Source of the DNA: a virus
IMG/VR virus record: IMGVR_UViG_3300049811_000189
Location: 1-37,560 of that record
Direction: 5' to 3' (one strand)
Length of the DNA: 37,560 nt
Made by a program: the position numbers and the translations under genes. This document shows positions 24,215 through 32,086 of this stretch, one piece after another. A model generated the notes under the pieces. That model was not told where the DNA came from. It saw only the letters and a list, made by a program, of their open reading frames with translations, and ran no database searches. Numbering within the stretch: the stretch's first letter is position 1; every line of letters starts with the position of its first letter.

Positions 24215-25899
24215 CAGAACTCCTCGCCCGCGCCGCTGGCGTCGAAGGCCGCCTTGCGGGCACGGTCGGCGAGGGCCTCCAGGTCCACCTCCTCCAGCCT
24301 ACCGCGTTCGCTGTCGTAGTGGAGGTGCGTGGCGATGCCCGTCTCGCCGGTGAAGCGCATCTTTAGGACGCGCAGGGTTGTCATGTTCCGGGCCTCGGCG
24401 GAGTCCGCTTGCTGGTCCCGCTCCAGGCCGATGACGGCGTCGGAGAGCTGTGCGATGGAGTGCGACCCGCGGAGCTGCGAGAGGGAGACGGCGGCGCCCT
24501 CCTCGTGCCCCTTGTCCCCTGCGGGGCGCTTCAGGTGTGACACGAGGAGCATCCCGCATCCCGTCTCCTGGACCAGGGTCCGGAGCTTGGTCATAAGCAC
24601 GTCGATGGTGCGGCGCTCGTCCCCATCTTCCATCCCGGACACGACGATGCTCAGGTGGTCCAGGATGATCCAGCCGCAGCCCATGGAGGTGACCATGAAG
24701 CGGATGCGGTTCAGGAGGTTGTCGCTCTCGGTGGACCCGAAGTGGTCATAGAGGTGAAGCCGACTGCACCCACCGAGGCGCTCGAACGCGGCCCGGCGAG
24801 ACGCCTGCTCGGCCTCGCTCAGCTCATCCCAGGGGGTGGTGTCGAGGTGCAACGGGCGGCCGGACTCGATCCCGATGAGGCCCTTCAGGGTGCGGCCGAC
24901 GCTCTCCTCCAGCATGAGCATACCGACCGTCTCCCCCTCGCGGAGGAGGTGGTGGGCCAGCTCGCGGACCACGGCGGACTTGCCCACCCCGCTACCGGCG
25001 GTGAAGGTCCACAGCTCGCCGCGGCGGAGGCCGAACGTCTTGGCCTGAAGCCCCCGCCAGGGAAGCTCCACGCTGACGGCGGAGTCGTTGCACTCGGCCC
25101 GGAACCGCTCCCACAGCTCGTCCCCGCCGAGGATACCGTCCGGGCGCCACGTCCGGGCACCCCAGATGGCATCCACCATCTCCCGCTGCTTACCGGCGGC
25201 GAGGGCTTCGTTCGCGTCCTTGAAGCCGGGGACCCGGGCGACCTTGCAGCGGCCCGGCGGGAACAGAGGAGCGCACTCCTCGATGGCCGCGCGGCCCGGA
25301 TCGTCGTCATCGAACCAGAGGACGATGGTGTCGAAGCCGAGGAGCCAGTCCAGGGACTTGGCCAGGGACTTCTTCGCGCCCTGGGCGCCGTTCGGGACCG
25401 ACACGACCGGCCATGCGTTCTTCTGGACTTGGCTCACGGATAGGGCGTCAATCTCCCCCTCGGTGACCACGACCATCTTCCCCTTCTCGCGCCACAGGTG
25501 TTGGCCGAAGAGGCCCGCCGCCTTCAGGTCCCCGAGGACCGTGAAGTCCTTGTTCGGGAACCGTATCTTCTGGGCGACAAGCTCCCCGGACGGGGCGTGG
25601 TAGGGGGCGATCTGGACGGGGGACCCCTTGAAGTCGTCATGGAGCTGGTAGCCGAACTTGGCCGCCGTCTCCTCGGTGATGCCGCGCTTGCGTAGGGCGC
25701 CGATGTGGCCACCCGTGATTAGGTCTTTGCTCATTCGCCTTCCGGCCTTGGGGGTGTCGTCCTCCCCCTGTCCCGGAGCGTAGTGGCCGCAGGCGAAGCA
25801 GTAGCCGTGGCCATCCGAGTAGACAGCATAGGCATCGCTGCTCTTCCCGCAGGGACAGGGGGAGTGATGGAGGAACTCAGCCTCGGATGCCGGCGGCAC
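24214..25899 (-). CDS. Primase-helicase (T7 gp4-like)
   Basis: The 561-residue product unwinds DNA and makes primers; T7 gp4A has 566 residues. An N-terminal zinc site has Cys at about 15, 17, 34 and 37 (PCPCGKSS; GYCFACGHY), with one residue fewer in the first pair than the T7 CxxC. The TOPRIM primase part has VVTEGEIDALSV and LWFDDDDPGRAA. The DnaB-type helicase has Walker A GSGVGKSAVV and Walker B GWIILDHLSIVV. The GTG start overlaps the winged-helix gene by 23 bp. A second possible start, Met56 (MSKDLITGGH) with GGAAGG just before it, would give a zinc-less helicase form like T7 gp4B. Palindrome copy 11 codes for CSRLH. Confidence 0.95.
   Translation of the reverse strand: MPPASEAEFLHHSPCPCGKSSDAYAVYSDGHGYCFACGHYAPGQGEDDTPKAGRRMSKDLITGGHIGALRKRGITEETAAKFGYQLHDDFKGSPVQIAPYHAPSGELVAQKIRFPNKDFTVLGDLKAAGLFGQHLWREKGKMVVVTEGEIDALSVSQVQKNAWPVVSVPNGAQGAKKSLAKSLDWLLGFDTIVLWFDDDDPGRAAIEECAPLFPPGRCKVARVPGFKDANEALAAGKQREMVDAIWGARTWRPDGILGGDELWERFRAECNDSAVSVELPWRGLQAKTFGLRRGELWTFTAGSGVGKSAVVRELAHHLLREGETVGMLMLEESVGRTLKGLIGIESGRPLHLDTTPWDELSEAEQASRRAAFERLGGCSRLHLYDHFGSTESDNLLNRIRFMVTSMGCGWIILDHLSIVVSGMEDGDERRTIDVLMTKLRTLVQETGCGMLLVSHLKRPAGDKGHEEGAAVSLSQLRGSHSIAQLSDAVIGLERDQQADSAEARNMTTLRVLKMRFTGETGIATHLHYDSERGRLEEVDLEALADRARKAAFDASGAGEEF
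24753..24770 (-). repeat. 18-bp palindrome family, copy 11
   Basis: The minus strand reads GGTGCAGTCGGCTTCACC inside the helicase domain. It is the only coding copy read in the third frame (CSRLH). Confidence 0.85.
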
Positions 25900-26170
25900 G
25901 GCCGATCTTGTCCACCCCGCCGGGCTTCAGCACGTAGCGGGTGTATCGCTGCTTGGTCGTCGGGTTGACCCGGCGGACCCGCTCGATGATGTGGCCGACC
26001 GCCTCCAGGTCGCAGACGCGGCGGGCGAGGGTGGCGCTGGTCATCTGAAGGTCGTGCATGGCCTCACGCGCGGAGATGCTGCCCACGTTGCTGAGGCGGT
26101 GGAACAGTCGGATGGCCTGCGGGCGGAGGACGAGGGCCTGGAGGTTGGACAGGCGGGGCTTGGCTTCCAT
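25877..26170 (-). CDS. Winged-helix DNA-binding protein
   Basis: The 97-residue product has a clear winged-helix pattern: helices AIRLFHRLSNVGSISAREA, DLQMTSATLARRVCDLEAVG with the recognition helix, and a basic wing HIIERVRRVNPTTKQRYTRY. It follows AGGAGC and lies between amidase and primase-helicase genes. It could bind phage DNA at a replication site, regulate transcription, or bind the dispersed 18-bp palindromes; none of these is shown. It is the only intact helix-turn-helix protein I see in the window. Confidence 0.8.
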   Translation of the reverse strand: MEAKPRLSNLQALVLRPQAIRLFHRLSNVGSISAREAMHDLQMTSATLARRVCDLEAVGHIIERVRRVNPTTKQRYTRYVLKPGGVDKIGRAAGIRG

Positions 26171-26205
26171 GGGATGCTCCTGGGTTCGGAAGGGAGGGGA
26201 GAGGG

Positions 26206-26637
26206 CTACGTCCGGGCCGCCTCCTGCGCCCACCACGCGGCGGCGTCGAAGCAGGGGCAGTCCTTCGCCACGCCGGGGAAGTCCCGGTGGCCGCGGACGC
26301 GGGCGGTGGGGTAACGCGTGAGAAGGTCCCGGATCAGGCGGGAAAGTGCAGTGAACTGCACCGGTGCGAAGGTCCCTGAAGGGACACCCGTTCGGGGCGC
26401 GAGGCCGCCCACGAGGCAGATGCCGATGGTGTCCCGGTTGTGGCCCGCGACGTGTGCGCCGGGTTCCGCCTCGGGGCGTCCCGTCTCGACGCGACCATCG
26501 GACCCGATGACGTAGTGGTAGCCGATCTTCCGGAAGCCGCGCTGGCGGTGCCATCGGTCGATGTCGGCCGCTCGGGTCCGGGCGCCGTGCGTCTCGGCCG
26601 AGCAATGTATGACGATGCTGGTTATGGGGCGGCTCAC
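26206..26637 (-). CDS. N-acetylmuramoyl-L-alanine amidase (T7 lysozyme-like, gp3.5)
   Basis: The 143-residue product (T7 gp3.5: 151) cleaves the amide bond between muramic acid and peptide and in T7 also inhibits the phage RNA polymerase. Zinc ligands are placed as in the family: His11 in IVIHCSAE, His117 in GHRDFPG, and a Cys in KDCPCFD, with the catalytic Lys just before it. GYHYVIGSDGRVE and NRDTIGICLVGG are conserved family segments. The GTG start overlaps the endonuclease stop as GTGA. Palindrome copy 12 codes for PVQFTA. It is the only endolysin candidate in the window. Confidence 0.93.
   Translation of the reverse strand: MSRPITSIVIHCSAETHGARTRAADIDRWHRQRGFRKIGYHYVIGSDGRVETGRPEAEPGAHVAGHNRDTIGICLVGGLAPRTGVPSGTFAPVQFTALSRLIRDLLTRYPTARVRGHRDFPGVAKDCPCFDAAAWWAQEAART
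26345..26362. repeat. 18-bp palindrome family, copy 12
   Basis: AGTGCAGTGAACTGCACC, a symmetric variant with a different centre, read as PVQFTA on the minus strand inside the amidase gene. Confidence 0.8.
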
Positions 26638-27125
26638 TTGGCGGCCTTCTTGCGGGTCAGTCGTTCGATGGCCTGGACCCTTGCGGCCTGCGGCGGCTCG
26701 CTTATCCAGGCGGGAGGGATGCTCTTCTCGGCCCAGAGGAAGCCATGCTTCTCGGCCCACGAGCTGTATGTCGTGCGGGACCCCTTGCGGAGGGGCGCTC
26801 GGGCACGCTGGAACACGAATCGGATGTCCAGGTCCGGGTGCTGCTCCTTGATGAGGAGGTGCTTGGACCGGTCCTCGGGCAGGAAGTAGCCCTTGCTCTC
26901 GATCAGGATGCCGTTCTGGAGAAGGTGGAAGTCGGGGCGGTAGGTGGCCTCCCGTCGCACATACGGGACGACCACCTCCTCGAACGCGAATGGAACGGAG
27001 GCGAGCCGTAGCTCGGCCGCCAGCCGCTCCTCCATACCGCTGCGGAAGCCGAGGCGCTGGGCTGTGTCCTCGGCGTCGTTCGTGCCTGCCGACCCCCGCT
27101 TAGAAGTCGGGCGTCTGCTCGGCAT
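26634..27125 (-). CDS. Endonuclease I, Holliday junction resolvase (T7 gp3-like)
   Basis: The 163-residue product (T7 gp3: 149) cuts branched DNA and helps degrade host DNA. The catalytic residues are visible as Glu in GMEERLAAELR, Asp in YRPDFHL, and Glu/Lys in IESKGYF, in the order and spacing of the family. SKHLLIKEQHPDLDIRFVFQ continues the conserved core. The start overlaps the end of the ssDNA-binding protein gene by 26 bp, and the Lys-rich C-terminus overlaps the amidase start. Confidence 0.92.
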   Translation of the reverse strand: MPSRRPTSKRGSAGTNDAEDTAQRLGFRSGMEERLAAELRLASVPFAFEEVVVPYVRREATYRPDFHLLQNGILIESKGYFLPEDRSKHLLIKEQHPDLDIRFVFQRARAPLRKGSRTTYSSWAEKHGFLWAEKSIPPAWISEPPQAARVQAIERLTRKKAAK

Positions 27126-27786
27126 CAGGATCGTCGTTCTCGCCCTCGGCGTCGGCGTCGAACTCCTCGGCCTCGAACCCGTAGCCGGCCGCGTCCTTCT
27201 CGCCGCCGCTGCGCAGCTCGATGATCTGCACGGCCTCCAGCTCCAGCTTCAGGCCCACCGCGCCCGTCCCCGGGATGAAGTAGCCGGGCACCGGGAAGTC
27301 CTTGGAGGTGGCGAGGCGGAAGCTGATGGCCGCGACGGTGCCGCCCCAGATTTCGGGCGGGTTCTCGATGCGCTGGCCGAAGCGGTCGAAGATGGGGACC
27401 TTGGCCTTCCAGCGGGTGCCGTCCTTGCGCTCGCCGCTGGCCTTGCGGGCGAACTTGAACTCGATCTCGCCGGTCGGCTCCTCGGTGGTCTTGTCGAGCA
27501 GCTCGGTGAAGAGCTGGTTGACGGTCACGTCCTTCAGCTTGCGCCGCGTCTCGGGCTTCAGCTTGGCGAACTCCGCCTTGCCGGCGCGAACCGCGGCGTC
27601 GTGGTGCGGCTGGAGCTTCTTCAAAAACGCCTGGACCTTCGGGTCGTCCGCGCGCATGACGGCCTTCGTGACGAACTCGCCATCGGGCTTCGGGTAGTCC
27701 TTCGTGCCGAAGTCCGGCTGGACGAGCTTCGGGAAGGCGAGGCGGCACCGCGGGGTGGTGATGCTGGTGCCGGATGGTGTGGGCAT
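27100..27786 (-). CDS. Single-stranded DNA-binding protein (T7 gp2.5-like)
   Basis: The 228-residue product (T7 gp2.5: 232) coats single-stranded DNA and contacts polymerase and helicase. It has an OB-fold-type body with KAKVPIFDRFGQRIE and WGGTVAAISFRL, and a strongly acidic tail ending in an aromatic residue (EGENDDPDAEQTPDF), the hallmark of gp2.5. The ATG at 27786 is chosen because longer readings add a Pro/Arg-rich out-of-family segment. Confidence 0.9.
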   Translation of the reverse strand: MPTPSGTSITTPRCRLAFPKLVQPDFGTKDYPKPDGEFVTKAVMRADDPKVQAFLKKLQPHHDAAVRAGKAEFAKLKPETRRKLKDVTVNQLFTELLDKTTEEPTGEIEFKFARKASGERKDGTRWKAKVPIFDRFGQRIENPPEIWGGTVAAISFRLATSKDFPVPGYFIPGTGAVGLKLELEAVQIIELRSGGEKDAAGYGFEAEEFDADAEGENDDPDAEQTPDF

Positions 27787-27811
27787 GGGATGTTCCCTGT
27801 TGTGGGTTGGA

Positions 27812-27985
27812 TCAGCCGCGGCGATGGCGGGCGGCCGTGGCGGAGAGGCGCAGGAGGGCCTCGGGGCCTTCGTCCTCCGCGACCTCACAGAGGAGGCCGA
27901 GGGGGACGGGGCGGCCCGCGAGGACGAGGCCGAGCGCGCGCGTCATCGGTGAAGCTGACTGCACCGACTTCTCGGCGGGGATCAC
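27812..27985 (-). CDS. Possible small gene of unknown function
   Basis: The reading frame gives about 57 residues with TRALGLVLAGRPVPLGLLCE and ends TAARHRRG. The GTG at 27985 overlaps the stop of the membrane protein gene as GTGA, as seen repeatedly here. An ATG at 27946 has no ribosome site. Palindrome copy 13 codes for VQSASP. Third-position GC supports coding, but the family is unknown and the start uncertain. Confidence 0.45.
   Translation of the reverse strand: MIPAEKSVQSASPMTRALGLVLAGRPVPLGLLCEVAEDEGPEALLRLSATAARHRRG
27948..27965 (-). repeat. 18-bp palindrome family, copy 13
   Basis: The minus strand reads GGTGCAGTCAGCTTCACC. It lies at the start of the small 27812-27985 gene, or just upstream of it if the inner ATG at 27946 is used. 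Confidence 0.85.
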
Positions 27986-28176
27986 CGCTTGGTCAGCTTC
28001 AGCCACGCGAAGACGGCGAACCACGCCCCGCCGACGAAGAGGAAGGAGATGGCGACGGCGGCGAGGGGGATGCCGGGCCAGACGGCCGCGACGACCCAGT
28101 AGGACACGGCGATCTCCCCCAGGAGGATCAGGATGAGGATGACGGCCGCGACCAGGAACGAGAGAACACCAAGCAT
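27982..28176 (-). CDS. Small protein with two membrane segments
   Basis: The 64-residue product has two clear hydrophobic helices (FLVAAVILILILLGEIAV and IPLAAVAISFLFVGGAWFAV) separated by a short YWVVAAVWPG stretch, and a basic C-terminal LKLTKR. The ATG follows AAAGGAGCC. Its topology with two helices and a charged end would suit a holin, but it lies among class II-like genes and not next to the amidase. It is the strongest membrane protein in the window. Confidence 0.8.
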   Translation of the reverse strand: MLGVLSFLVAAVILILILLGEIAVSYWVVAAVWPGIPLAAVAISFLFVGGAWFAVFAWLKLTKR

Positions 28177-28205
28177 GGAAGGCTCCTTTCAGGGGGCCGA
28201 GAGGG

Positions 28206-28427
28206 TCAGGTGAAGTCGCCGTTCAGGGCGGAGATGAACCGGTCGGCCGCGGCGGCGGCGTCGGTGAGGTGGCCGGCGAGGCGGCGGGCCTCGTCCGCGG
28301 TCATGGTGAACCGGTAGAGGGCCGGGTCGTTGAGCCCGATGGACAGGACCACGCCCGAGTCCCCGTCCACATACGGCAGGGCGCCGCGGGTGACCGCTCG
28401 GCGAGGAGCCGGGACGCGCTCGCTCAT
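28206..28427 (-). CDS. Small protein of unknown function
   Basis: The 73-residue product begins MSERVPAPRRAVTRGALPYV and has YRFTMTADEARRLAGHLTDA followed by a helical end. The second half resembles small helical domains but no family is recognised. It overlaps the preceding gene by ATGA, indicating coupling. Confidence 0.7.
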   Translation of the reverse strand: MSERVPAPRRAVTRGALPYVDGDSGVVLSIGLNDPALYRFTMTADEARRLAGHLTDAAAAADRFISALNGDFT

Positions 28428-28699
28428 GTGACCTCGTTCGTCAGGTAGTCCCTCACCGCCTGAAAGTCCTTCCGGGTGTCCCCCTCGGAGCGGGCGATCA
28501 GGTTCCTCGTGGCGGTGAACACGTCCTGCGGCTCAATGCGGAACCGCTCGCAGAAGAGGAGGAAGGCCGCCGCGATGCCGATGGCCTGGGCGCCCCGCTC
28601 GTCCTCGATGAAGTCCTGAAGGGCGTTGATGACGGCCATGGCGGCGGTGCCGGCACGGCGCGAGCGGGCGTTCACGAGCTGGTCATAGATGGGGGACAT
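28424..28699 (-). CDS. Small helical protein of unknown function
   Basis: The 91-residue product is mostly helical (AAMAVINALQDFIEDERGA; IGIAAAFLLFCERFRIEPQD; ARSEGDTRKDFQAVRDYL). No catalytic motif is visible. The start overlaps the previous stop (TGATG) and its stop overlaps the next start, so the three genes 28206-29238 form one coupled unit. Confidence 0.75.
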   Translation of the reverse strand: MSPIYDQLVNARSRRAGTAAMAVINALQDFIEDERGAQAIGIAAAFLLFCERFRIEPQDVFTATRNLIARSEGDTRKDFQAVRDYLTNEVT

Positions 28700-29238
28700 C
28701 AGAAGGTCTCCAACGTGAGGACGCGACGGACGACCGACTCGACGCGGCACGTCAGCACCGGCGCACCGGTGGTCTCCAGGGAGAGCCGCTCGGCCTCCCG
28801 AACGGCGTGTTGAAGGTCGCCGAAGATGGCGGTGGGTGGGCGCTCGCGCGAGGCGAAGTTGACGTAGCCGCCGCGGAGGAACTCCAGGCGGAGGCCCTCG
28901 ATGGGCTGCGCCGCAGCGGTCAGGCGCGAGGCGCCGGTTCGGCGGATCGGGCCGTTCCACTCGACCTGATCCTCGGCCACCACGAAGATGTCCGCGGGGA
29001 ACGTCCCCTCATGCTCCCGGATGTTGACGAATCCGGGCCACCCCTCCCTGTTCTGGTGGTTCGGGAAGATGGCCTCCATGATGTAGAACCCGCCCTGCTG
29101 GACCGCCCCGCCGTAGGAGGCGATGGCCAGGAGACGGGTGCCCCGCGGGGCGTCGGGGGAGAGGCGCGGAGGGGTGTTGGGGCTGACGGTCGGCCGGGCG
29201 GGTGCGGAGCTGGTCACGATGGTCCTGCTCAAGGTCAT
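28699..29238 (-). CDS. Protein of unknown function in the class II-like region
   Basis: The 179-residue product has a Pro/Ser/Thr-rich N-terminus (residues 1-35), then a mixed alpha/beta body with LLAIASYGGAVQQGGFYIME and GWPGFVNIREHEGTFPADIF. It is not recognised. The ATG follows AAGGGAAAG, and the gene begins one base after the stop of the preceding gene. Confidence 0.75.
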   Translation of the reverse strand: MTLSRTIVTSSAPARPTVSPNTPPRLSPDAPRGTRLLAIASYGGAVQQGGFYIMEAIFPNHQNREGWPGFVNIREHEGTFPADIFVVAEDQVEWNGPIRRTGASRLTAAAQPIEGLRLEFLRGGYVNFASRERPPTAIFGDLQHAVREAERLSLETTGAPVLTCRVESVVRRVLTLETF

Positions 29239-29239
29239 G

Positions 29240-29446
29240 TCACTTTCCCTTCGTTCGGTGGTGTTGTTGGCGGCGTCGGCGGCGGGGTGCAGCCGGCTTC
29301 TCCTGCGGGATGTCCATGGCGTCGGAGACGCTCTCGGCCACGGCCCGGAGCTGGGTCCGCGAGGCGGCGGCCAGATTGACCGTCCCCTCGGGGGCGGCGA
29401 GGTGGAAGCCCGCCGCACCCATTCGGATGGTGATGCCAAGTCTCAT
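29240..29446 (-). CDS. Small protein with basic tail, first gene after promoter P3
   Basis: The 68-residue product begins MRLGITIRMGAAGFHLAAPE, has a short helical stretch (RTQLRAVAESVSDAMDI), and ends in a strongly basic, possibly nucleic-acid-binding tail (PRRRRRQQHHRTKGK). The ribosome site is weak. It is the first gene read from promoter P3. Function is unknown. Confidence 0.65.
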   Translation of the reverse strand: MRLGITIRMGAAGFHLAAPEGTVNLAAASRTQLRAVAESVSDAMDIPQEKPAAPRRRRRQQHHRTKGK

Positions 29447-29476
29447 GGTGTTCTGGCCTCGCGGTTTGAGGGGTTC

Positions 29477-29493
29477 GTAGGTGGCCCTTAAAT
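29477..29493 (-). promoter_or_regulatory. Phage RNA polymerase promoter candidate P3
   Basis: The minus strand reads ATTTAAGGGCCACCTACGAA. It is directly downstream of the RNA polymerase gene and 31 bp before the 29240-29446 gene, leading into the DNA metabolism genes. The GAA after the core matches the SP6 initiation sequence. Confidence 0.75.
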
Positions 29494-29515
29494 ACCCGCC
29501 CGGTATCGGGTGCGA

Positions 29516-32086
29516 TTAGGCGAAGAAATAATCGCTCTCCCGGACCCCGGAGACATCCAGGCTGCCCTTCGCCGGGGGCTTGGGGAGCTTGTCCACGAGC
29601 TTCTCGGAGAGCTGGTCCTGCATGTCGAAGTAGAACATCAGCACGGGGTCGTGGTCCTGGTAGAGGCCGATGAACGACTCCTTGAGACACCCGACCATCA
29701 AGTCCACCTTCGCGGCCGGGGCGCCGTAGCTGTCGTGGACGAGGGCGAAGTCCTCCAGCCCGTTGTCCACCGCCATGTTGACGAACATCCGCAGGGCGCA
29801 GGCGTCCATGGAGTGGACCCAGTTGGGGGCCACGCCCTGCTGCTGCGCTCGGCGGTCCACCTTGTTGGTGTATGTGGCGAGCGTCAGGCGGATGACGCTG
29901 CCGTCCACGATGGTCTTGATCCGGGCTTGGTCAGTGTCCCGGTAAGCCTGCTGCACGAGGAACCCGTCCGGGGTCGTCCAGGTAATCGGAAGGTCCAGGG
30001 CGGCGACCAGACGGGCGCACTCCTGGAGCCACGCCATGCCGTCTCGGGCGGCCCGGACAGTCTCCCCGATGGCCTGCCAGACGAGAGGCTGGAGCCAGAG
30101 GGAGGCGTTGAAGAAGGCCCGCCTCCGCTCCACCATGTCCACCGCATCGGTGAAGCTGACTGCACCGGACTTGGCCGCACGCTCCCCGATGGCGTCCTCC
30201 AGGAAGCCCCGGGAGGAGAAGTTGGTAGAGCCGTAGGGTAGGGTCATCACCGACCGCTTGGTGATCTTGCGGTCGATGCCGAACTCCAGCCACCGCTCGG
30301 CCATCTCCCGGGGGTTGATGCCGCGCTCCGCCCAGAAGGCGAGGTGCTTGTTCAGGTCGTGAACGATCCCGGTATCGGGACCGTCCGGGCGCACGAACTC
30401 CCGGACCAGGGTGAGGGTCCGCTCCGCCACCTTCGCATAGATGTCGCTCGGCTTGTCGCCGGGGACGAGGTTGACGGCAGCGCCACCCTCGGGGTCCCGG
30501 AGGGCGGCGGAGTAGTGCTGAAGCCCGTTGCATGTCCCGTCCAGGGCCACGGGAAGGGACGACACGAAACCGAAGCCGTGCCGCTTGAACGCTGCATACT
30601 CGAAACACCACGCGAGGAACTGAAAGGGGGCGTCCGCCTCCGACCAGAAGGAGAAGGCCGGCCCCCAGGGGTCCGCGTCCACGGCCAGGACCGCCTCCTC
30701 ATTCCGCTGGACCCACTCGATGCGGTCTTGGAGGCTGACCTTGTCCACCCCGTAGTGGTTCGCCCCGGATATCATCAGCCACCCGGCGGCCCGCTCGTCG
30801 GCGATGGGGTAGCCGCGGGCGAACGTCAGGAGGCCCTTCACGTAGTCCGGCCCCTGCGGGTTGAGCAGGATCGGCATGGGGTAGATGCGCCCCCGGAAGT
30901 CCATCTGGTGGGGGAAGTAGATGGCCGGGTATTCGGAGAAGCGGCGAGCCAGCCGCGTTGCCTGCACCGTCTGCACCCGCTTGGCGAGGTTCTTCCGGTT
31001 CTCCTCATAGGCCCGACCGGCGGCCCGGCGCCAATGCAGTTTCAATTCCGGGTCATGGTCTGCCCCCGGAGGGAACGGGGGGACATCCACCTCCCGCCCG
31101 GGGAGGCCGGCGACGCTGCGCTCGGTATTCAGGCACTCCTCCAGCACCTCCAGCACCCGCACGTTGATCCGCCAGGGGGTGGCCTGGACGGCGTTCACGG
31201 CGGACAGGACGGCCTCGGCCCCGGTCGCGTCCATCTCCTCCAGGGTCCCCTCGGCCCACGTCTTGACCAGCCACAGGCGGCGGAACAGGCCCGAGTGATA
31301 GCCCCCCGTCCGGGTGGACGACCAGGGCTTTGGAGGGACGATGGTCGGCATGAACAGGGGCGACATGTGGGAGGCCGCCTCCCTGACCTCGGTCATCCTC
31401 TCGCGGGCTTCCTCCCGGACGACGAGGCGAAGGGCCTCCCTCCGGGTGCCCCGGTCGGTGGTGGCGAAGTCGAACAGGCCGGTCACCGCCCGCACCGTCT
31501 CCAGAAGCTTCATGCCGACCAGGAACCGGGTGCGCTCGCCCCACTCGCCGGCGACCTCCGCCTTGCGGGACATCCGCCGGGCGATGGACCGCCGCTGCGT
31601 CGTGCCCCGGTGCTTGGACAGCTCGGCCATGGTCACGGCGAACAGATCGGGCCGCGCCTTCTTGAAGGCCCGCATCCACAGCTCCGTCTCCACGGACGCG
31701 CCGATGCTCACGGCGACGGCCTGCACCCGCGGGTAGTCCTCCTCCCGGTTGGCCAGGAAGTCCCCGAGGCACGCGCGGAGGGCGAGGTAGGCGGCCTCCT
31801 CCGCCCCGCACTCCTCGATATAGGGCGCGGCGGTGTGTCGGCGCCCCGGGCCTCCCGTCGCGGCCTCCTTCAGGAACGCGGCCACGGCGGCGGTCACGGG
31901 GTCCACCATGCGGCGGAGGAAGTAGCGGCCCCCGGTGTTCAGCTCCCCCCGCTTGTCCGCCTTCTCCTCCTGGCGCTGGAACCGGGAGAGGCCCCCATCC
32001 AACATTTCCATCTCCAGCTTGAACTGCTTGACCATCATCTCCCCACTGTTCGGGGGGAAGTCGTAGGTCGTGGAACCGTCCGGCAT
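29516..32086 (-). CDS. Single-subunit DNA-dependent RNA polymerase (T7 gp1-like)
   Basis: The 856-residue product (T7: 883) transcribes the middle and late phage genes. Palm motif A is VALDGTCNGLQHYSAALRD, finger motif B is KRSVMTLPYGSTNFSSRGF, and motif C is FALVHDSYGAPA, preceded by NWVHSMDACALRMFV. The C-terminal FFA matches the conserved FA end of the family. GRIYPMPILLNPQGPDYVKG is another conserved part. The ATG follows AAGGAGGACGAGCG. It has a copy of its own candidate promoter (P4) upstream, suggesting autogenous activation. Palindrome copy 14 codes for GAVSFT in a region variable among relatives. Confidence 0.97.
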   Translation of the reverse strand: MPDGSTTYDFPPNSGEMMVKQFKLEMEMLDGGLSRFQRQEEKADKRGELNTGGRYFLRRMVDPVTAAVAAFLKEAATGGPGRRHTAAPYIEECGAEEAAYLALRACLGDFLANREEDYPRVQAVAVSIGASVETELWMRAFKKARPDLFAVTMAELSKHRGTTQRRSIARRMSRKAEVAGEWGERTRFLVGMKLLETVRAVTGLFDFATTDRGTRREALRLVVREEARERMTEVREAASHMSPLFMPTIVPPKPWSSTRTGGYHSGLFRRLWLVKTWAEGTLEEMDATGAEAVLSAVNAVQATPWRINVRVLEVLEECLNTERSVAGLPGREVDVPPFPPGADHDPELKLHWRRAAGRAYEENRKNLAKRVQTVQATRLARRFSEYPAIYFPHQMDFRGRIYPMPILLNPQGPDYVKGLLTFARGYPIADERAAGWLMISGANHYGVDKVSLQDRIEWVQRNEEAVLAVDADPWGPAFSFWSEADAPFQFLAWCFEYAAFKRHGFGFVSSLPVALDGTCNGLQHYSAALRDPEGGAAVNLVPGDKPSDIYAKVAERTLTLVREFVRPDGPDTGIVHDLNKHLAFWAERGINPREMAERWLEFGIDRKITKRSVMTLPYGSTNFSSRGFLEDAIGERAAKSGAVSFTDAVDMVERRRAFFNASLWLQPLVWQAIGETVRAARDGMAWLQECARLVAALDLPITWTTPDGFLVQQAYRDTDQARIKTIVDGSVIRLTLATYTNKVDRRAQQQGVAPNWVHSMDACALRMFVNMAVDNGLEDFALVHDSYGAPAAKVDLMVGCLKESFIGLYQDHDPVLMFYFDMQDQLSEKLVDKLPKPPAKGSLDVSGVRESDYFFA
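30149..30166 (-). repeat. 18-bp palindrome family, copy 14
   Basis: The minus strand reads GGTGCAGTCAGCTTCACC within the RNA polymerase gene, read as GAVSFT. Confidence 0.85.

Noticed and set aside
22125-24263. Longer 712-residue reading of the DNA polymerase
   Set aside because: The extra N-terminal 80 residues are Arg/Pro-rich antisense-like sequence overlapping two genes; the GTG at 24023 gives a start right at the exonuclease domain and a GTGA overlap.
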